A stretch of 44,479 nt of DNA. Origin: Lachnospiraceae bacterium. GTDB lineage: Bacteria; Bacillota; Clostridia; Lachnospirales; Lachnospiraceae. Positions within the stretch are counted from its first letter, which is position 1. Every line of letters starts with the position of its first letter. The notes under the pieces were generated by a model. That model saw only the letters and a list, made by a program, of their open reading frames with translations, was not told where the DNA came from and made no database searches. Below, one piece after another: positions 1-7,283 of this stretch. Both the position numbers and the translations under genes were made by a program. The stretch spans positions 1-44,479 of the forward strand of contig JAUNGD010000024.1 of the NCBI GenBank assembly GCA_030524705.1, given 5' to 3'.

Positions 1-31
1 GAAGAGGTTTCGGCCTCTTCCTTTTATTTTT
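1..31 (+). terminator. Intrinsic terminator of an upstream gene
   Basis: A 7-bp perfect stem (GAAGAGG with CCTCTTC) around a TTTCGG loop is followed by a T-rich tract. The gene it serves lies to the left of the window. The remaining bases up to the regulator gene at 199 show no convincing coding sequence. Confidence 0.7.
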
Positions 32-198
32 GCCAATGATAATTATACTCTAAGTGACGGAATAGCAGGGCTGCTGCCTATCAAATTCTTGTGTGTTACT
101 TTATCGCACATGAGCATTGGTGCAGGGGCAAGAAGCGGTAAAAAGGAGCGGCAGCACTTTTGGCCGCCACCCCCTACTGCTGGTTTTGCCAGAGCGTT

Positions 199-708
199 TC
201 ACATTTTCTTCCGTGTCAAAAAAACTCCGACTATTGCCGCTATGAGGACGATTGGTGCTGATCTGATAAACAACCACTCAAATGCGTGAAAACCAACTCC
301 GAGAACTGCGGTTTCAGGATTACTATAATCCCAGCCCAAATAAGGACTTTCTAATATAAACAGGGCTGCAAAAATTGCTGCTATGGCTGCGCACAATGAG
401 ATAAGAAGCCAATGCAAAAATCTTTTTCTTGTGGTTTTTCTTTGTGCAAGCTGCAGGTTTATTACCTCCAGTTTTGCGGAAATAGACTTTAAGTCATCAG
501 CTTCCGGCTCAATGACGGTTTCTCCAAGCAACGTGCTCACAGGTGTTTCAAGAGCTTCCGATATGGAGATCAACATATCAGAATCGGGAACGGACAATCC
601 TTGCTCCCATTTAGATACCGTTTGTCGTACCACATTCAGCTTGACGGCAAGCTCTTGCTGCGAAAGTCCTTTTGATTTTCTGATTGCTTTTATATTTTCG
701 TTGAGCAT
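199..708 (-). CDS. XRE-family regulator with C-terminal membrane segments
   Basis: This 169-residue protein has an N-terminal helix-turn-helix of the Cro/CI (XRE) type at residues 1-60 (QQELAVKLNVVRQTVSKWEQG), followed by a short linker and a C-terminal half with two hydrophobic segments (about residues 97-115 and 140-165) ending in RKK. XRE regulators with this build occur widely in Clostridia and are usually autoregulatory or tied to membrane stress; the actual target is unknown. The ATG at 708 is chosen because AAAGGAGG lies just upstream. The open frame continues further upstream but has no ribosome binding site there. It is divergent from the HTH-DUF3990 gene and may share control of that promoter region. 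Confidence 0.85.
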   Translation of the reverse strand: MLNENIKAIRKSKGLSQQELAVKLNVVRQTVSKWEQGLSVPDSDMLISISEALETPVSTLLGETVIEPEADDLKSISAKLEVINLQLAQRKTTRKRFLHWLLISLCAAIAAIFAALFILESPYLGWDYSNPETAVLGVGFHAFEWLFIRSAPIVLIAAIVGVFLTRKKM

Positions 709-866
709 TGGGGGCGCCTCCTTTCTTTCAGTTGTTGTCATTATTGTAAGCGGAGCTGCCCGTTGCTGCAAGCAACGCATTTTAACATTCAAGTCAAACG
801 ACAATTTTCCTGCCATTGTGGAGTAGCAGAGCTGCAAAAATTGCTGCTGTGACTGGGTACAGTACA

Positions 867-895
867 TTGTATTCTGGTGTTTCATATGTTATAAT
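867..895 (+). promoter_or_regulatory. Promoter of the HTH-DUF3990 operon
   Basis: TTGTAT (867-872) and TATAAT (890-895) are separated by 17 bp and lie about 40 bp upstream of the GTG start at 938. They match a vegetative sigma-A promoter. Confidence 0.6.
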
Positions 896-937
896 TAAAT
901 TGTTCAAATGTTATATCACAACTCAAAGGGGGCAACC

Positions 938-1786
938 GTGAAAAGCTCTGAAATTATCAAGGAAATTCGTTCCTATCTAAATTTGAGCCAGAGGGAGTTA
1001 GCTGAGGTATTAGGCGTAAGCTTTGCAACGGTCAACCGCTGGGAAAGGGGACGCTGCGAGCCGTCGCAAATTGCAGTAAACGCAATCAAAAATTTATGTG
1101 CTAACAGTGAAATTGATTTTTCTCAATTTGAAGGAAACCATATTATTAGAACTAATGAAATCGTAACTCTTTATCATGGATCAAAATCAGGAATACATGG
1201 TGCCATTGCCCCTATAAGCCGGGAGCGCTGCGATTTTGGAAAAGGATTTTACATGGGAACTGATCGGACTCAGCCTCTTACTTTAATTTGCAATTTTCCT
1301 GATGCCAGAATATATACGTTAAGTGTCAATCTATCAGAGCTCAAAATTCTTAATGTAGAAGTGGGATTAGACTGGGCATTGTTAGTCGCATACAATCGAG
1401 GCAAAATGGAATCTGTAAAACATTCAACTATCTATAATCGTTTTGCAAATTTAAGCAAAGACTGTGACATGATTATTGGCTATATTGCTAATGATAGAAT
1501 GTTCGTTGTCCTGGATCGTTTTTTCAATGGAGAAATTACTGATATAGCACTTGTTCACAGCCTTTCGGCATTGAAACTCGGTAAACAATACGTAGCTTTA
1601 ACAGAAAAGGCCTGCGAAAAAATAGAAATTCTTGATGAACAAGCACTCACCGATCATGATCGGAACAAGCTGAAACAAGAAAGTGAGGCCAACCGTTCTA
1701 AAGGCGTTGCAATGGCAGATGAAATTTGCCGGAAATATCGTCGTGACGGTCGGTTCTTTGATGAAATATTAAAGGCAGGTGAATAA
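938..1786 (+). CDS. HTH-DUF3990 fusion protein, putative ADP-ribosyltransferase-like toxin
   Basis: The 282-residue product starts with an XRE helix-turn-helix (residues 4-55, core LSQRELAEVLGVSFATVNRW) and continues into a DUF3990 domain (about 75-215). Visible DUF3990 hallmarks are LYHG (His80), DFGKGFY (99-105), Trp146, Asn153-Arg154 and DMIIGYIAND (177-186). From family knowledge, DUF3990 is grouped with ADP-ribosyltransferase folds, where the LYHG His and the FGKGFY Tyr would be NAD-binding positions. GTG at 938 is preferred because AAAGGGGG lies five bases upstream, whereas the in-frame ATG at 908 has no Shine-Dalgarno. The next gene begins one base after the stop. A toxin role is inference. 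The fused HTH could give autoregulation. Confidence 0.8.
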   Translation: MKSSEIIKEIRSYLNLSQRELAEVLGVSFATVNRWERGRCEPSQIAVNAIKNLCANSEIDFSQFEGNHIIRTNEIVTLYHGSKSGIHGAIAPISRERCDFGKGFYMGTDRTQPLTLICNFPDARIYTLSVNLSELKILNVEVGLDWALLVAYNRGKMESVKHSTIYNRFANLSKDCDMIIGYIANDRMFVVLDRFFNGEITDIALVHSLSALKLGKQYVALTEKACEKIEILDEQALTDHDRNKLKQESEANRSKGVAMADEICRKYRRDGRFFDEILKAGE

Positions 1787-1787
1787 A

Positions 1788-2228
1788 ATGGAGAATTTCA
1801 CACTTGAGAAGCGTCAACTTTGCGATATACAAGGCCGGTTATTTGAACTTGCTTTGAAAACCGAATTAGATTGTCCATCGTTTATAGAATCTTTTATGAA
1901 CAGTAAAACCGCTGCCGCCCTTGATGACGTATATGATCGCTTACAATGGGCGGGAGAGGAATATATTCTTGATGAATTAAACGATGAAGTGAAAGGGCTC
2001 AAAAAGGCTGGCACAGTTTATTCTTCAGAAATAATGTACTGGATAGGGTATACCTATCGCTATTGGCATTACTACACAGGTGAATATAGTCATGAAATAT
2101 ATAAAATGGCTGATGCTAAAACAATGAGTGAATGTTGGCTTGGTTTCCATACTTTTGATGTTGAAATGGCCGTTGATGATTTGAAAGAAATTTATAAGCA
2201 AAAATGTAAGAAAAGGAATCCTTTATGA
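1788..2228 (+). CDS. Small acidic partner of the DUF3990 protein, putative antitoxin
   Basis: This 146-residue protein is acidic and rich in Tyr and Trp (EIMYWIGYTYRYWHYYTGEY, then GFHTFDVEMAVDDL), with no signal peptide or membrane segment. It starts one base after the DUF3990 stop, and AGGTGA seven bases upstream of ATG 1788 serves as ribosome binding site; an in-frame GTG at 1779 is less likely. I do not recognise a named family with certainty. Small cytoplasmic proteins immediately downstream of DUF3990 genes are commonly found and plausibly neutralise them, so antitoxin or immunity function is inferred from position. Base composition is AT-rich like its neighbour, consistent with a transferred module. 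Confidence 0.75.
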   Translation: MENFTLEKRQLCDIQGRLFELALKTELDCPSFIESFMNSKTAAALDDVYDRLQWAGEEYILDELNDEVKGLKKAGTVYSSEIMYWIGYTYRYWHYYTGEYSHEIYKMADAKTMSECWLGFHTFDVEMAVDDLKEIYKQKCKKRNPL

Positions 2229-2263
2229 GCAATTCTATAAAAGATGCTCTTGAAAATCTATAA
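2225..2263 (+). pseudogene. 12-codon ORF stub translationally coupled to the putative antitoxin
   Basis: An ATG overlaps the preceding TGA in the ATGA pattern typical of coupled genes, but the frame stops after 12 codons (MSNSIKDALENL). Only 13 bp remain before the end of the convergent metallophosphoesterase gene, so any longer gene has been lost. It could be the truncated start of a third operon member at the edge of the transferred patch, or a chance frame. Confidence 0.35.
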
Positions 2264-2276
2264 TTACCATCAGGAT

Positions 2277-2939
2277 TCACTTTTCCGCATTTTGCTGTAG
2301 ATCGTACACGCTTGGTATCCCGTACCGCAGCGTACTGGGCATCTCGTCTTCATAATCAAACACAAATCGTTCATACGCATTGATGACATGTGTATCCATG
2401 TATCTGTCATACCGTTTATATGCACGGCCATAGGACAAATGCACGTGGCCGTGCAGAAAATATTTCGGCTTGTATTTTTCCATCAGCCGGATAAACTCTT
2501 TAAATCCCTGATGCGGAAGATCGCGGCCGTCATTGAGCTGATATGCCGGGGCGTGGGTGACGAGAATGTCAAAGCCCCGGTGCCGGAGAAGCTGGAACCA
2601 GAGCTTTGTAACTCTCCGGCGCATTTCCAGCTCCGTATATTGATGATCTCCCGGGCGGTAGCGCATGGAACCGCCCAGCCCCAGGATGCGAACTCCTTCA
2701 TGGACGTAGATGGTATCGTCGATGCAGATGCAGCCCTCGGGAGGCACCGTTTCGTATTTTTCATCATGGTTGCCGTGTACATATAAAACGGGTATGGAGG
2801 TCAGGGTGGTCAAAAAAGAGAGATAATGAGGATTCAGGTCTCCGCAGGAAATGATCAGGTCAATTCCTTCCATCTTCTTTCTGTCAAAATGATCCCATAA
2901 ATAAGAGGATTCCTCATCCGCAATCGCCATGATTCGCAT
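2277..2939 (-). CDS. Calcineurin-like metallophosphoesterase
   Basis: This 220-residue cytoplasmic protein carries the metallophosphoesterase signature series: GDLN (33-36), GNHDE (56-60), VTHAPAY and HGHVH, which bind the dinuclear metal centre. The first motif, normally Asp-x-His, reads Asp8-Glu9-Glu10, so one metal ligand is replaced by an acidic residue. The length fits small YfcE/MJ0936-like phosphodiesterases; the substrate cannot be assigned. It lies 22 bp downstream of the ParB-BMP gene on the same strand and is probably co-transcribed from the promoter at 4930-4958, which suggests the two act together. It converges with the DUF3990 module with almost no spacer. Confidence 0.88.
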   Translation of the reverse strand: MRIMAIADEESSYLWDHFDRKKMEGIDLIISCGDLNPHYLSFLTTLTSIPVLYVHGNHDEKYETVPPEGCICIDDTIYVHEGVRILGLGGSMRYRPGDHQYTELEMRRRVTKLWFQLLRHRGFDILVTHAPAYQLNDGRDLPHQGFKEFIRLMEKYKPKYFLHGHVHLSYGRAYKRYDRYMDTHVINAYERFVFDYEDEMPSTLRYGIPSVYDLQQNAEK

Positions 2940-2961
2940 ATCAGTCTAAAACCTTTCGTCT

Positions 2962-4869
2962 TTAATCGTTCTTAACGCTTGCAAGTCCCTGCTGTGAAAG
3001 TACAGGCTTTGCGTGTTCTGTAAGCTGCGTAGCCTGCGGAATAGAGCCGAAGATATTTTCGGCAAGCCAGTCCATGGTCATGATTTCCTCCGGGGAGAGG
3101 GTGTGCTCCGGGTCTCCCTTAATAATTCCGGTCTGAGAATAAATAATACCGGAAAACGGATTGAATTCACCTGCGCTGATGGTATGCTTCAGCAGGTCGA
3201 CGAGACGCTTCGTGCCGATGGGCAGGTTCTGTGAGCAGACGACGTCCACCACTCCGGCAGACATGCCCCACCAGTAGTTGATGGCCTTGCCTGAATTGTC
3301 GTCGTATTTCCAGGTGCCGTCCATGATCGTTCGGATCAGCTTTTCATAAAATTTGCCCCAGTGACACAGCGGCATAGCAAGGTTGCGGGGCTGGCCGTTA
3401 TCCATGTGGTAGATGCCGAAGTAGCGGGAGGCCTCCTCGGGTATCACCATATCCTTTCCTGAGATACAGGCCGGTTCGATTTCCCGGATGCGCTCTGAAA
3501 TATCAATGTCCTTCATGGAGGACCATTCCAGATATACTTGCGCCCGGGGGTTGATCATTCTGGCGCCCAGAGCGAAAGCGTTGATATTGGCGATGCTGCC
3601 GAACAGCGGATAATCTTCTATATATAAGAGCCTGTTGTTCTCTGCCATGGCGCCGGCGATGGCTCCCATCAGGAACTTTGCCTCATGCATCCGGGCATAA
3701 TAGGTTCGGATATAGCGGTGCGAGGTATTCAGAGAACAGTTTAAAATCCGCACGCCCGGGTTCGCGATGGCGGCCTTGACGCTGGCCGGCGCAAAGGAGG
3801 GCGTTGTCGTGAAAATCAGGTTGCAGCCCTCGTCAATGGCCCTCTGCAGACAGCCGTCGATGGTCTCCAGCGTGATATTGTCGTAGCAGACCGTTGTCAC
3901 CTCATCCGGGAAGGCCTGATCCAGGTGAAGCCGTCCCAGCTCATGGGCATACGTCCAGGCGGAGGAAACCGCGGTCTTTGCATAAATAAATGCAATCTTG
4001 AGCTTTGAAGGGCCGCTGGAAAGGATGCGGCTGATCAGAGGCTTCTTTTCTGTGGTGGGATCCATTTTCAGGTCAATTTCATCGTCCTTTTCCAGGAGCT
4101 TGAACTCCTCCCAGCTCTTTTCCACCAGCTTTGCCAGATCCATGGCGGTGGTATCGTTCAGAGCTTTATATCCATAAAGCGTAATAAAGGCCAGGAAGGC
4201 GTCGCCCGGCGTGCTTTTCAGCTTGTCGCCGCCGTTGGCGCGGTAGGCGGATACGAAACGGGAGTAGGTGGAGTTGAAATCCATCAGCTCCTCCTCCGTC
4301 CATTCTTCATCGGCCTGCTTACCCACGGCCTTCTGAAGCTTTGTAAAGCTGCCCTCCTTGGTGAACCAGATATAATTGATTTTGGACAGCTTATAAAAAT
4401 CCAGAAATTCATAATAAATTTTGTTTTCCGGTTCGTCGGTACGCTTCGGAATGATACGGGTAACGTTGCCGGGAATCGAAATCGCCTCAAAATATTTCAT
4501 GACGCTGACGCGCTTATTCCCTTCCTCCACGTAAAATTTATTCATATATTCATAGACCTTGATGGGATCCCGGACCCCCTGCTCCTCCAGAGCAGTGCTC
4601 AGATTGGCCCATTTTCTCGCAAATTCTGTATTTTCTGTCAGTATCGGCATATAGTTGCCGGAAAATGCGCTGCTCCGGCCTTCATATCTCGTTCCGACGA
4701 TCTGCTCGATCGGAACCTGAACAAGGCCCAGCGATACCATGGATAAAGAGTCTTTTGGCGGAAGAAGATCTTCCAGTACCTGGAGGGTGGGACGTTCGCC
4801 GCGCATCATTCTGTTCTGGTAGTCCTTTTTTCCGGCCCGGTAAGCTTTCTTATAATCTTCAATTGACAT
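2962..4869 (-). CDS. ParB-like domain fused to a BMP/PnrA-type substrate-binding domain, cytoplasmic
   Basis: This 635-residue protein has no signal peptide or lipobox. Residues about 50-130 resemble a ParB/sulfiredoxin-type domain (VPIEQIVGTR, then DPIKVYEYMNKFYVEEGNKR). A helical linker follows (about 140-285), then a domain starting near residue 288 (LKIAFIYA) that resembles the BMP/PnrA family of nucleoside-type binding proteins. Such binding domains are normally exported lipoproteins serving ABC importers; here the domain is predicted to be intracellular, so a ligand-sensing or nucleotide-dependent role is more likely than transport. No ABC permease or ATPase lies next to it. The start at 4869 follows a GGAAGGA-type site. 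It is first in a two-gene operon with the metallophosphoesterase. Confidence 0.8.
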   Translation of the reverse strand: MSIEDYKKAYRAGKKDYQNRMMRGERPTLQVLEDLLPPKDSLSMVSLGLVQVPIEQIVGTRYEGRSSAFSGNYMPILTENTEFARKWANLSTALEEQGVRDPIKVYEYMNKFYVEEGNKRVSVMKYFEAISIPGNVTRIIPKRTDEPENKIYYEFLDFYKLSKINYIWFTKEGSFTKLQKAVGKQADEEWTEEELMDFNSTYSRFVSAYRANGGDKLKSTPGDAFLAFITLYGYKALNDTTAMDLAKLVEKSWEEFKLLEKDDEIDLKMDPTTEKKPLISRILSSGPSKLKIAFIYAKTAVSSAWTYAHELGRLHLDQAFPDEVTTVCYDNITLETIDGCLQRAIDEGCNLIFTTTPSFAPASVKAAIANPGVRILNCSLNTSHRYIRTYYARMHEAKFLMGAIAGAMAENNRLLYIEDYPLFGSIANINAFALGARMINPRAQVYLEWSSMKDIDISERIREIEPACISGKDMVIPEEASRYFGIYHMDNGQPRNLAMPLCHWGKFYEKLIRTIMDGTWKYDDNSGKAINYWWGMSAGVVDVVCSQNLPIGTKRLVDLLKHTISAGEFNPFSGIIYSQTGIIKGDPEHTLSPEEIMTMDWLAENIFGSIPQATQLTEHAKPVLSQQGLASVKND

Positions 4870-4929
4870 AATCAGTTATCCTTCCTCTATTGAAAACTTA
4901 GTTTTAGTACTGTTTTGCAGTTTGATGGT

Positions 4930-4958
4930 ATTATAGACTGACTGTTTGCGGAAATCAA
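4930..4958 (-). promoter_or_regulatory. Promoter of the ParB-BMP operon
   Basis: Read on the minus strand, TTGATT and TATAAT are spaced by 17 bp, about 60 bp upstream of the start codon at 4869. The TGTNRYNACA palindrome of the neighbouring island is absent here, so this unit is probably outside that regulon. Confidence 0.6.
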
Positions 4959-5058
4959 GCGCGGAACGGGCCTTTCGGATTTTTTGGATATAATGGGATA
5001 TTTTTCACAGGGATGCGGGCTGAAAACGTGAATTTTTCCCAGAGGAGGAAAAACCAGC

Positions 5059-5099
5059 TTGACAAAAGCATAATAATGTAATATTATAATGTCATGACA
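5059..5099 (+). promoter_or_regulatory. Promoter and GntR-type operator of the first importer operon
   Basis: TTGACA (5059-5064) and TATTAT (5082-5087) are 17 bp apart. The perfect palindrome TGTCATGACA (5090-5099) begins two bases after the -10 box, covering the expected transcription start, a position typical for repression. A related half-site (TGTAAT) lies just upstream at 5077. Confidence 0.75.
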
Positions 5100-5132
5100 A
5101 AGGTATATAAAAACATTAAAGGAATGGTGAAC

Positions 5133-6068
5133 ATGTGCAAGTATGAAAAAGCTACACAGCCAACAATTTATTTCATTGGTGTGACTACGGGCAGTTCTTC
5201 CATTATGAAGGTTTTTCCGCGGTGGGCAAAGGCCCTGGAGCTGAAGGATGCGGTGATCAAGGGGATTGATTTCAAGCCCCATTCAGACCCGCAGGCTTAC
5301 CGGGAAGCAGTTACATTCATCAAGGAGGACCCGTTGTCTCTTGGAGCGTTGGTAACCACCCACAAGATTGACCTGTATAACAGCTGTAAGGATTTATTCG
5401 ATTACATAGATCCTTTTGCGACGCAGCTGGGTGAGATTTCCTGCATTTCCAAAGCGGAGGGAGCCTTCCGCGCTCATGCGAAGGATCCGATTTCCAGTGG
5501 GTTGGCGCTGGAGGCGTTTGTACCGGAGAATTACTGGAAGGAGCACGGCGGAGAGGTTCTTCTGATGGGAGCCGGCGGCGCGTCCCTGGCAATGTCCGTG
5601 TATTTTACCCAGAAAAAGTTCGGAGATAATGTGCCGAAGAAAATTATTATTGCAAACCGCAGCCTGCCGAGGCTGGAGGAAGCCAAGCGGATTCTGGATG
5701 GTCTGAATGAAAAAACAGAGTTTGAATTTGTTTTGAATCCGACCCCCGAAGAAAATGACAGGACGCTGGCCTGCCTGCCTCCGCATTCTCTGGTGGTGAA
5801 CGCCACCGGACTTGGAAAGGACGGCCCCGGAAGCCCCCTGACCGATCACTGTCAGTTCCCCAAGGACAGTCTGGTATGGGAGATCAATTACCGAGGCGAT
5901 CTGGTGTTCAAGGATCAGGCAATGGCGCAGAAGGAAGAGAAAAATCTTTTTATTGAGGACGGCTGGACCTATTTTATCCATGGCTGGACTCAGGTTGTGT
6001 CAGAGGTATTCCATACGCCGATCGAAGGAGAGGTGCTGGAACACTTAAGCGAGATTGCAAAAAACTGA
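5133..6068 (+). CDS. Shikimate dehydrogenase-fold NAD(P) oxidoreductase, copy 1
   Basis: This 311-residue protein has the AroE two-domain layout: an N-terminal substrate domain and a Rossmann domain with GAGGAS (146-151). The catalytic Lys-Asp pair is kept (Lys78 in VTTHKIDLY, Asp118 in HAKDPISSG), and a Ser-rich stretch (21-23) sits where AroE binds the carboxylate. The Asn of the AroE GAVNT motif is replaced (GEISC, Ser103), so the substrate is probably not shikimate. It is roughly 85 percent identical to the gene at 21878. ATG 5133 is chosen over an upstream in-frame ATG because it aligns with that paralogue and has AAAGGA nine bases upstream. It heads the first importer operon. Confidence 0.85.
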   Translation: MCKYEKATQPTIYFIGVTTGSSSIMKVFPRWAKALELKDAVIKGIDFKPHSDPQAYREAVTFIKEDPLSLGALVTTHKIDLYNSCKDLFDYIDPFATQLGEISCISKAEGAFRAHAKDPISSGLALEAFVPENYWKEHGGEVLLMGAGGASLAMSVYFTQKKFGDNVPKKIIIANRSLPRLEEAKRILDGLNEKTEFEFVLNPTPEENDRTLACLPPHSLVVNATGLGKDGPGSPLTDHCQFPKDSLVWEINYRGDLVFKDQAMAQKEEKNLFIEDGWTYFIHGWTQVVSEVFHTPIEGEVLEHLSEIAKN

Positions 6069-6077
6069 TAAAAGCTA

Positions 6078-6087
6078 TGTCATAACA
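6078..6087. promoter_or_regulatory. Operator-like palindrome ahead of the first binding-protein gene
   Basis: TGTCATAACA matches the island-wide TGTNRYNACA consensus and lies 30 bp before the start of the binding-protein gene. No strong separate promoter is visible, so it may act as a roadblock site or mark a weak internal promoter. Confidence 0.55.
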
Positions 6088-6116
6088 TTTTAAAATTTAT
6101 TAAAGGAGGATGTATT

Positions 6117-7127
6117 ATGAACTTTAAAAAAGCATTAGCAGCAACTGTTGCAGTGGCAATGGTAGGAGCAATGGCAATGCCGGTAATGGCAGAAGAGGGT
6201 GAGCAGAAGACCTTTTACTATGTGGCAGCAGGTCTTGGACAGCCGTACAGTATTGACATGATCAAGGGTCTTCAGTATGCCGCTGAAAAGTACGACGTTA
6301 AGATTATCGCTCAGGGTGCAAATGACTGGGACGCAGAAACCACATGTGCAGCACTGGAGCAGATCATCCCCAGCAATCCAGACGGTATCATTACCGCAGC
6401 ATGGGATGCAGCAATGAATCCTGGTATCCTGAAGGCTCAGGAAGCAGGTATTCCGATCATCCTGGTTGAGGCAGAGAGCGGAGAGAAGGGCGATCTGTAT
6501 ATCGGCCTTGATAATGTGGACGCAGGACGTGAGACAGCACAGGAGCTGATCAACCTGGCAGGAGATTCCGGTAAGCTTCTCGTAATCGGAAACTGGGGTT
6601 CCACAAATATCGACCAGAAGTTTGAAGGACTGAAAGAGGTTCTGGCTGACACGAACTGGGAGATCGTAGGAGACCAGGACGGCGAGTGCGACGCAGCTAC
6701 CTCACTTCAGGCCGCTAAGGATCTGCTCAGCGCAAATCCAGATGTAGATGCATTTGTTGGTCTTGATTCTGCCTGCGGCGGCGGTATTGCAGGCGCTATG
6801 GAAGAGCTTGGAATGGAGCCGGGCAGCATCACCGTTGTATGTGCTGACCGTGAGGACGCTATGCTCGACTACATCAAGGACGGCTACATTCAGGCTTCTC
6901 TGACAAACAGAACGGCAGCTATGACCGACATGGCGGTGGCTCTTCTTGTGAACGCTACAGAGTACGGCTTCGCTGATGTTCCGGTAAGTGCTGACAACGA
7001 GGCTTCCGGTATTGACGTATGGCCGCTGACCATCTACACAGGTAATGTAGTAATCAATCAGGATAACGTAGATAACTTCTACCATGATGCACTGGGCGAT
7101 TTTGGTGCAGACAACTGGCAGGGCTGA
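6117..7127 (+). CDS. Sugar ABC transporter substrate-binding protein (ribose/galactose type), importer 1
   Basis: This 336-residue periplasmic-binding-protein type 1 protein has a signal peptide (residues 1-25, cleavage after VMA) and the fold's usual motifs, such as ANDWDAETTCAALEQII and an effector-like DADAF region (PDVDAFVGLDSACGGG). It captures an extracellular carbohydrate-like ligand for the ATPase and two permeases downstream. There is no lipobox cysteine, which is unusual for a Gram-positive binding protein and implies secretion or another form of retention. AAAGGAGG lies upstream of ATG 6117. A stable hairpin follows the gene. Ligand identity cannot be read from sequence. Confidence 0.9.
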   Translation: MNFKKALAATVAVAMVGAMAMPVMAEEGEQKTFYYVAAGLGQPYSIDMIKGLQYAAEKYDVKIIAQGANDWDAETTCAALEQIIPSNPDGIITAAWDAAMNPGILKAQEAGIPIILVEAESGEKGDLYIGLDNVDAGRETAQELINLAGDSGKLLVIGNWGSTNIDQKFEGLKEVLADTNWEIVGDQDGECDAATSLQAAKDLLSANPDVDAFVGLDSACGGGIAGAMEELGMEPGSITVVCADREDAMLDYIKDGYIQASLTNRTAAMTDMAVALLVNATEYGFADVPVSADNEASGIDVWPLTIYTGNVVINQDNVDNFYHDALGDFGADNWQG

Positions 7128-7228
7128 TGAAATCGACTGCTTAGCTCAGGATATTGTAAATAGCAGCAGCAGGACAGAAACGCAGAAGGAGCTGCGTTCC
7201 GGGTCCGAAACGGCTGTGCAGGGATTAT

Positions 7229-7263
7229 AAAAGAAAACTGCGAATTTTTCGCAGTTTTCTTTT
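7229..7263 (+). terminator. Attenuating hairpin between binding protein and ATPase genes
   Basis: A perfect 16-bp inverted repeat (arms 7229-7244 and 7248-7263) ends in a T-rich arm. Placed after the binding-protein gene inside an operon, it probably causes partial termination or protects the upstream mRNA, lowering expression of the ATPase and permeases relative to the binding protein. Confidence 0.75.
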
Positions 7264-7283
7264 CAAAAATGGAGTGAATGAAA

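Noticed and set aside
365-848. 18-bp direct repeat GCTGCAAAAATTGCTGCT at 365 and 831
   Set aside because: One copy lies in a coding region for Ala-rich membrane residues; no associated insertion-sequence ends or genes were found, so chance or a small duplication is enough to explain it.
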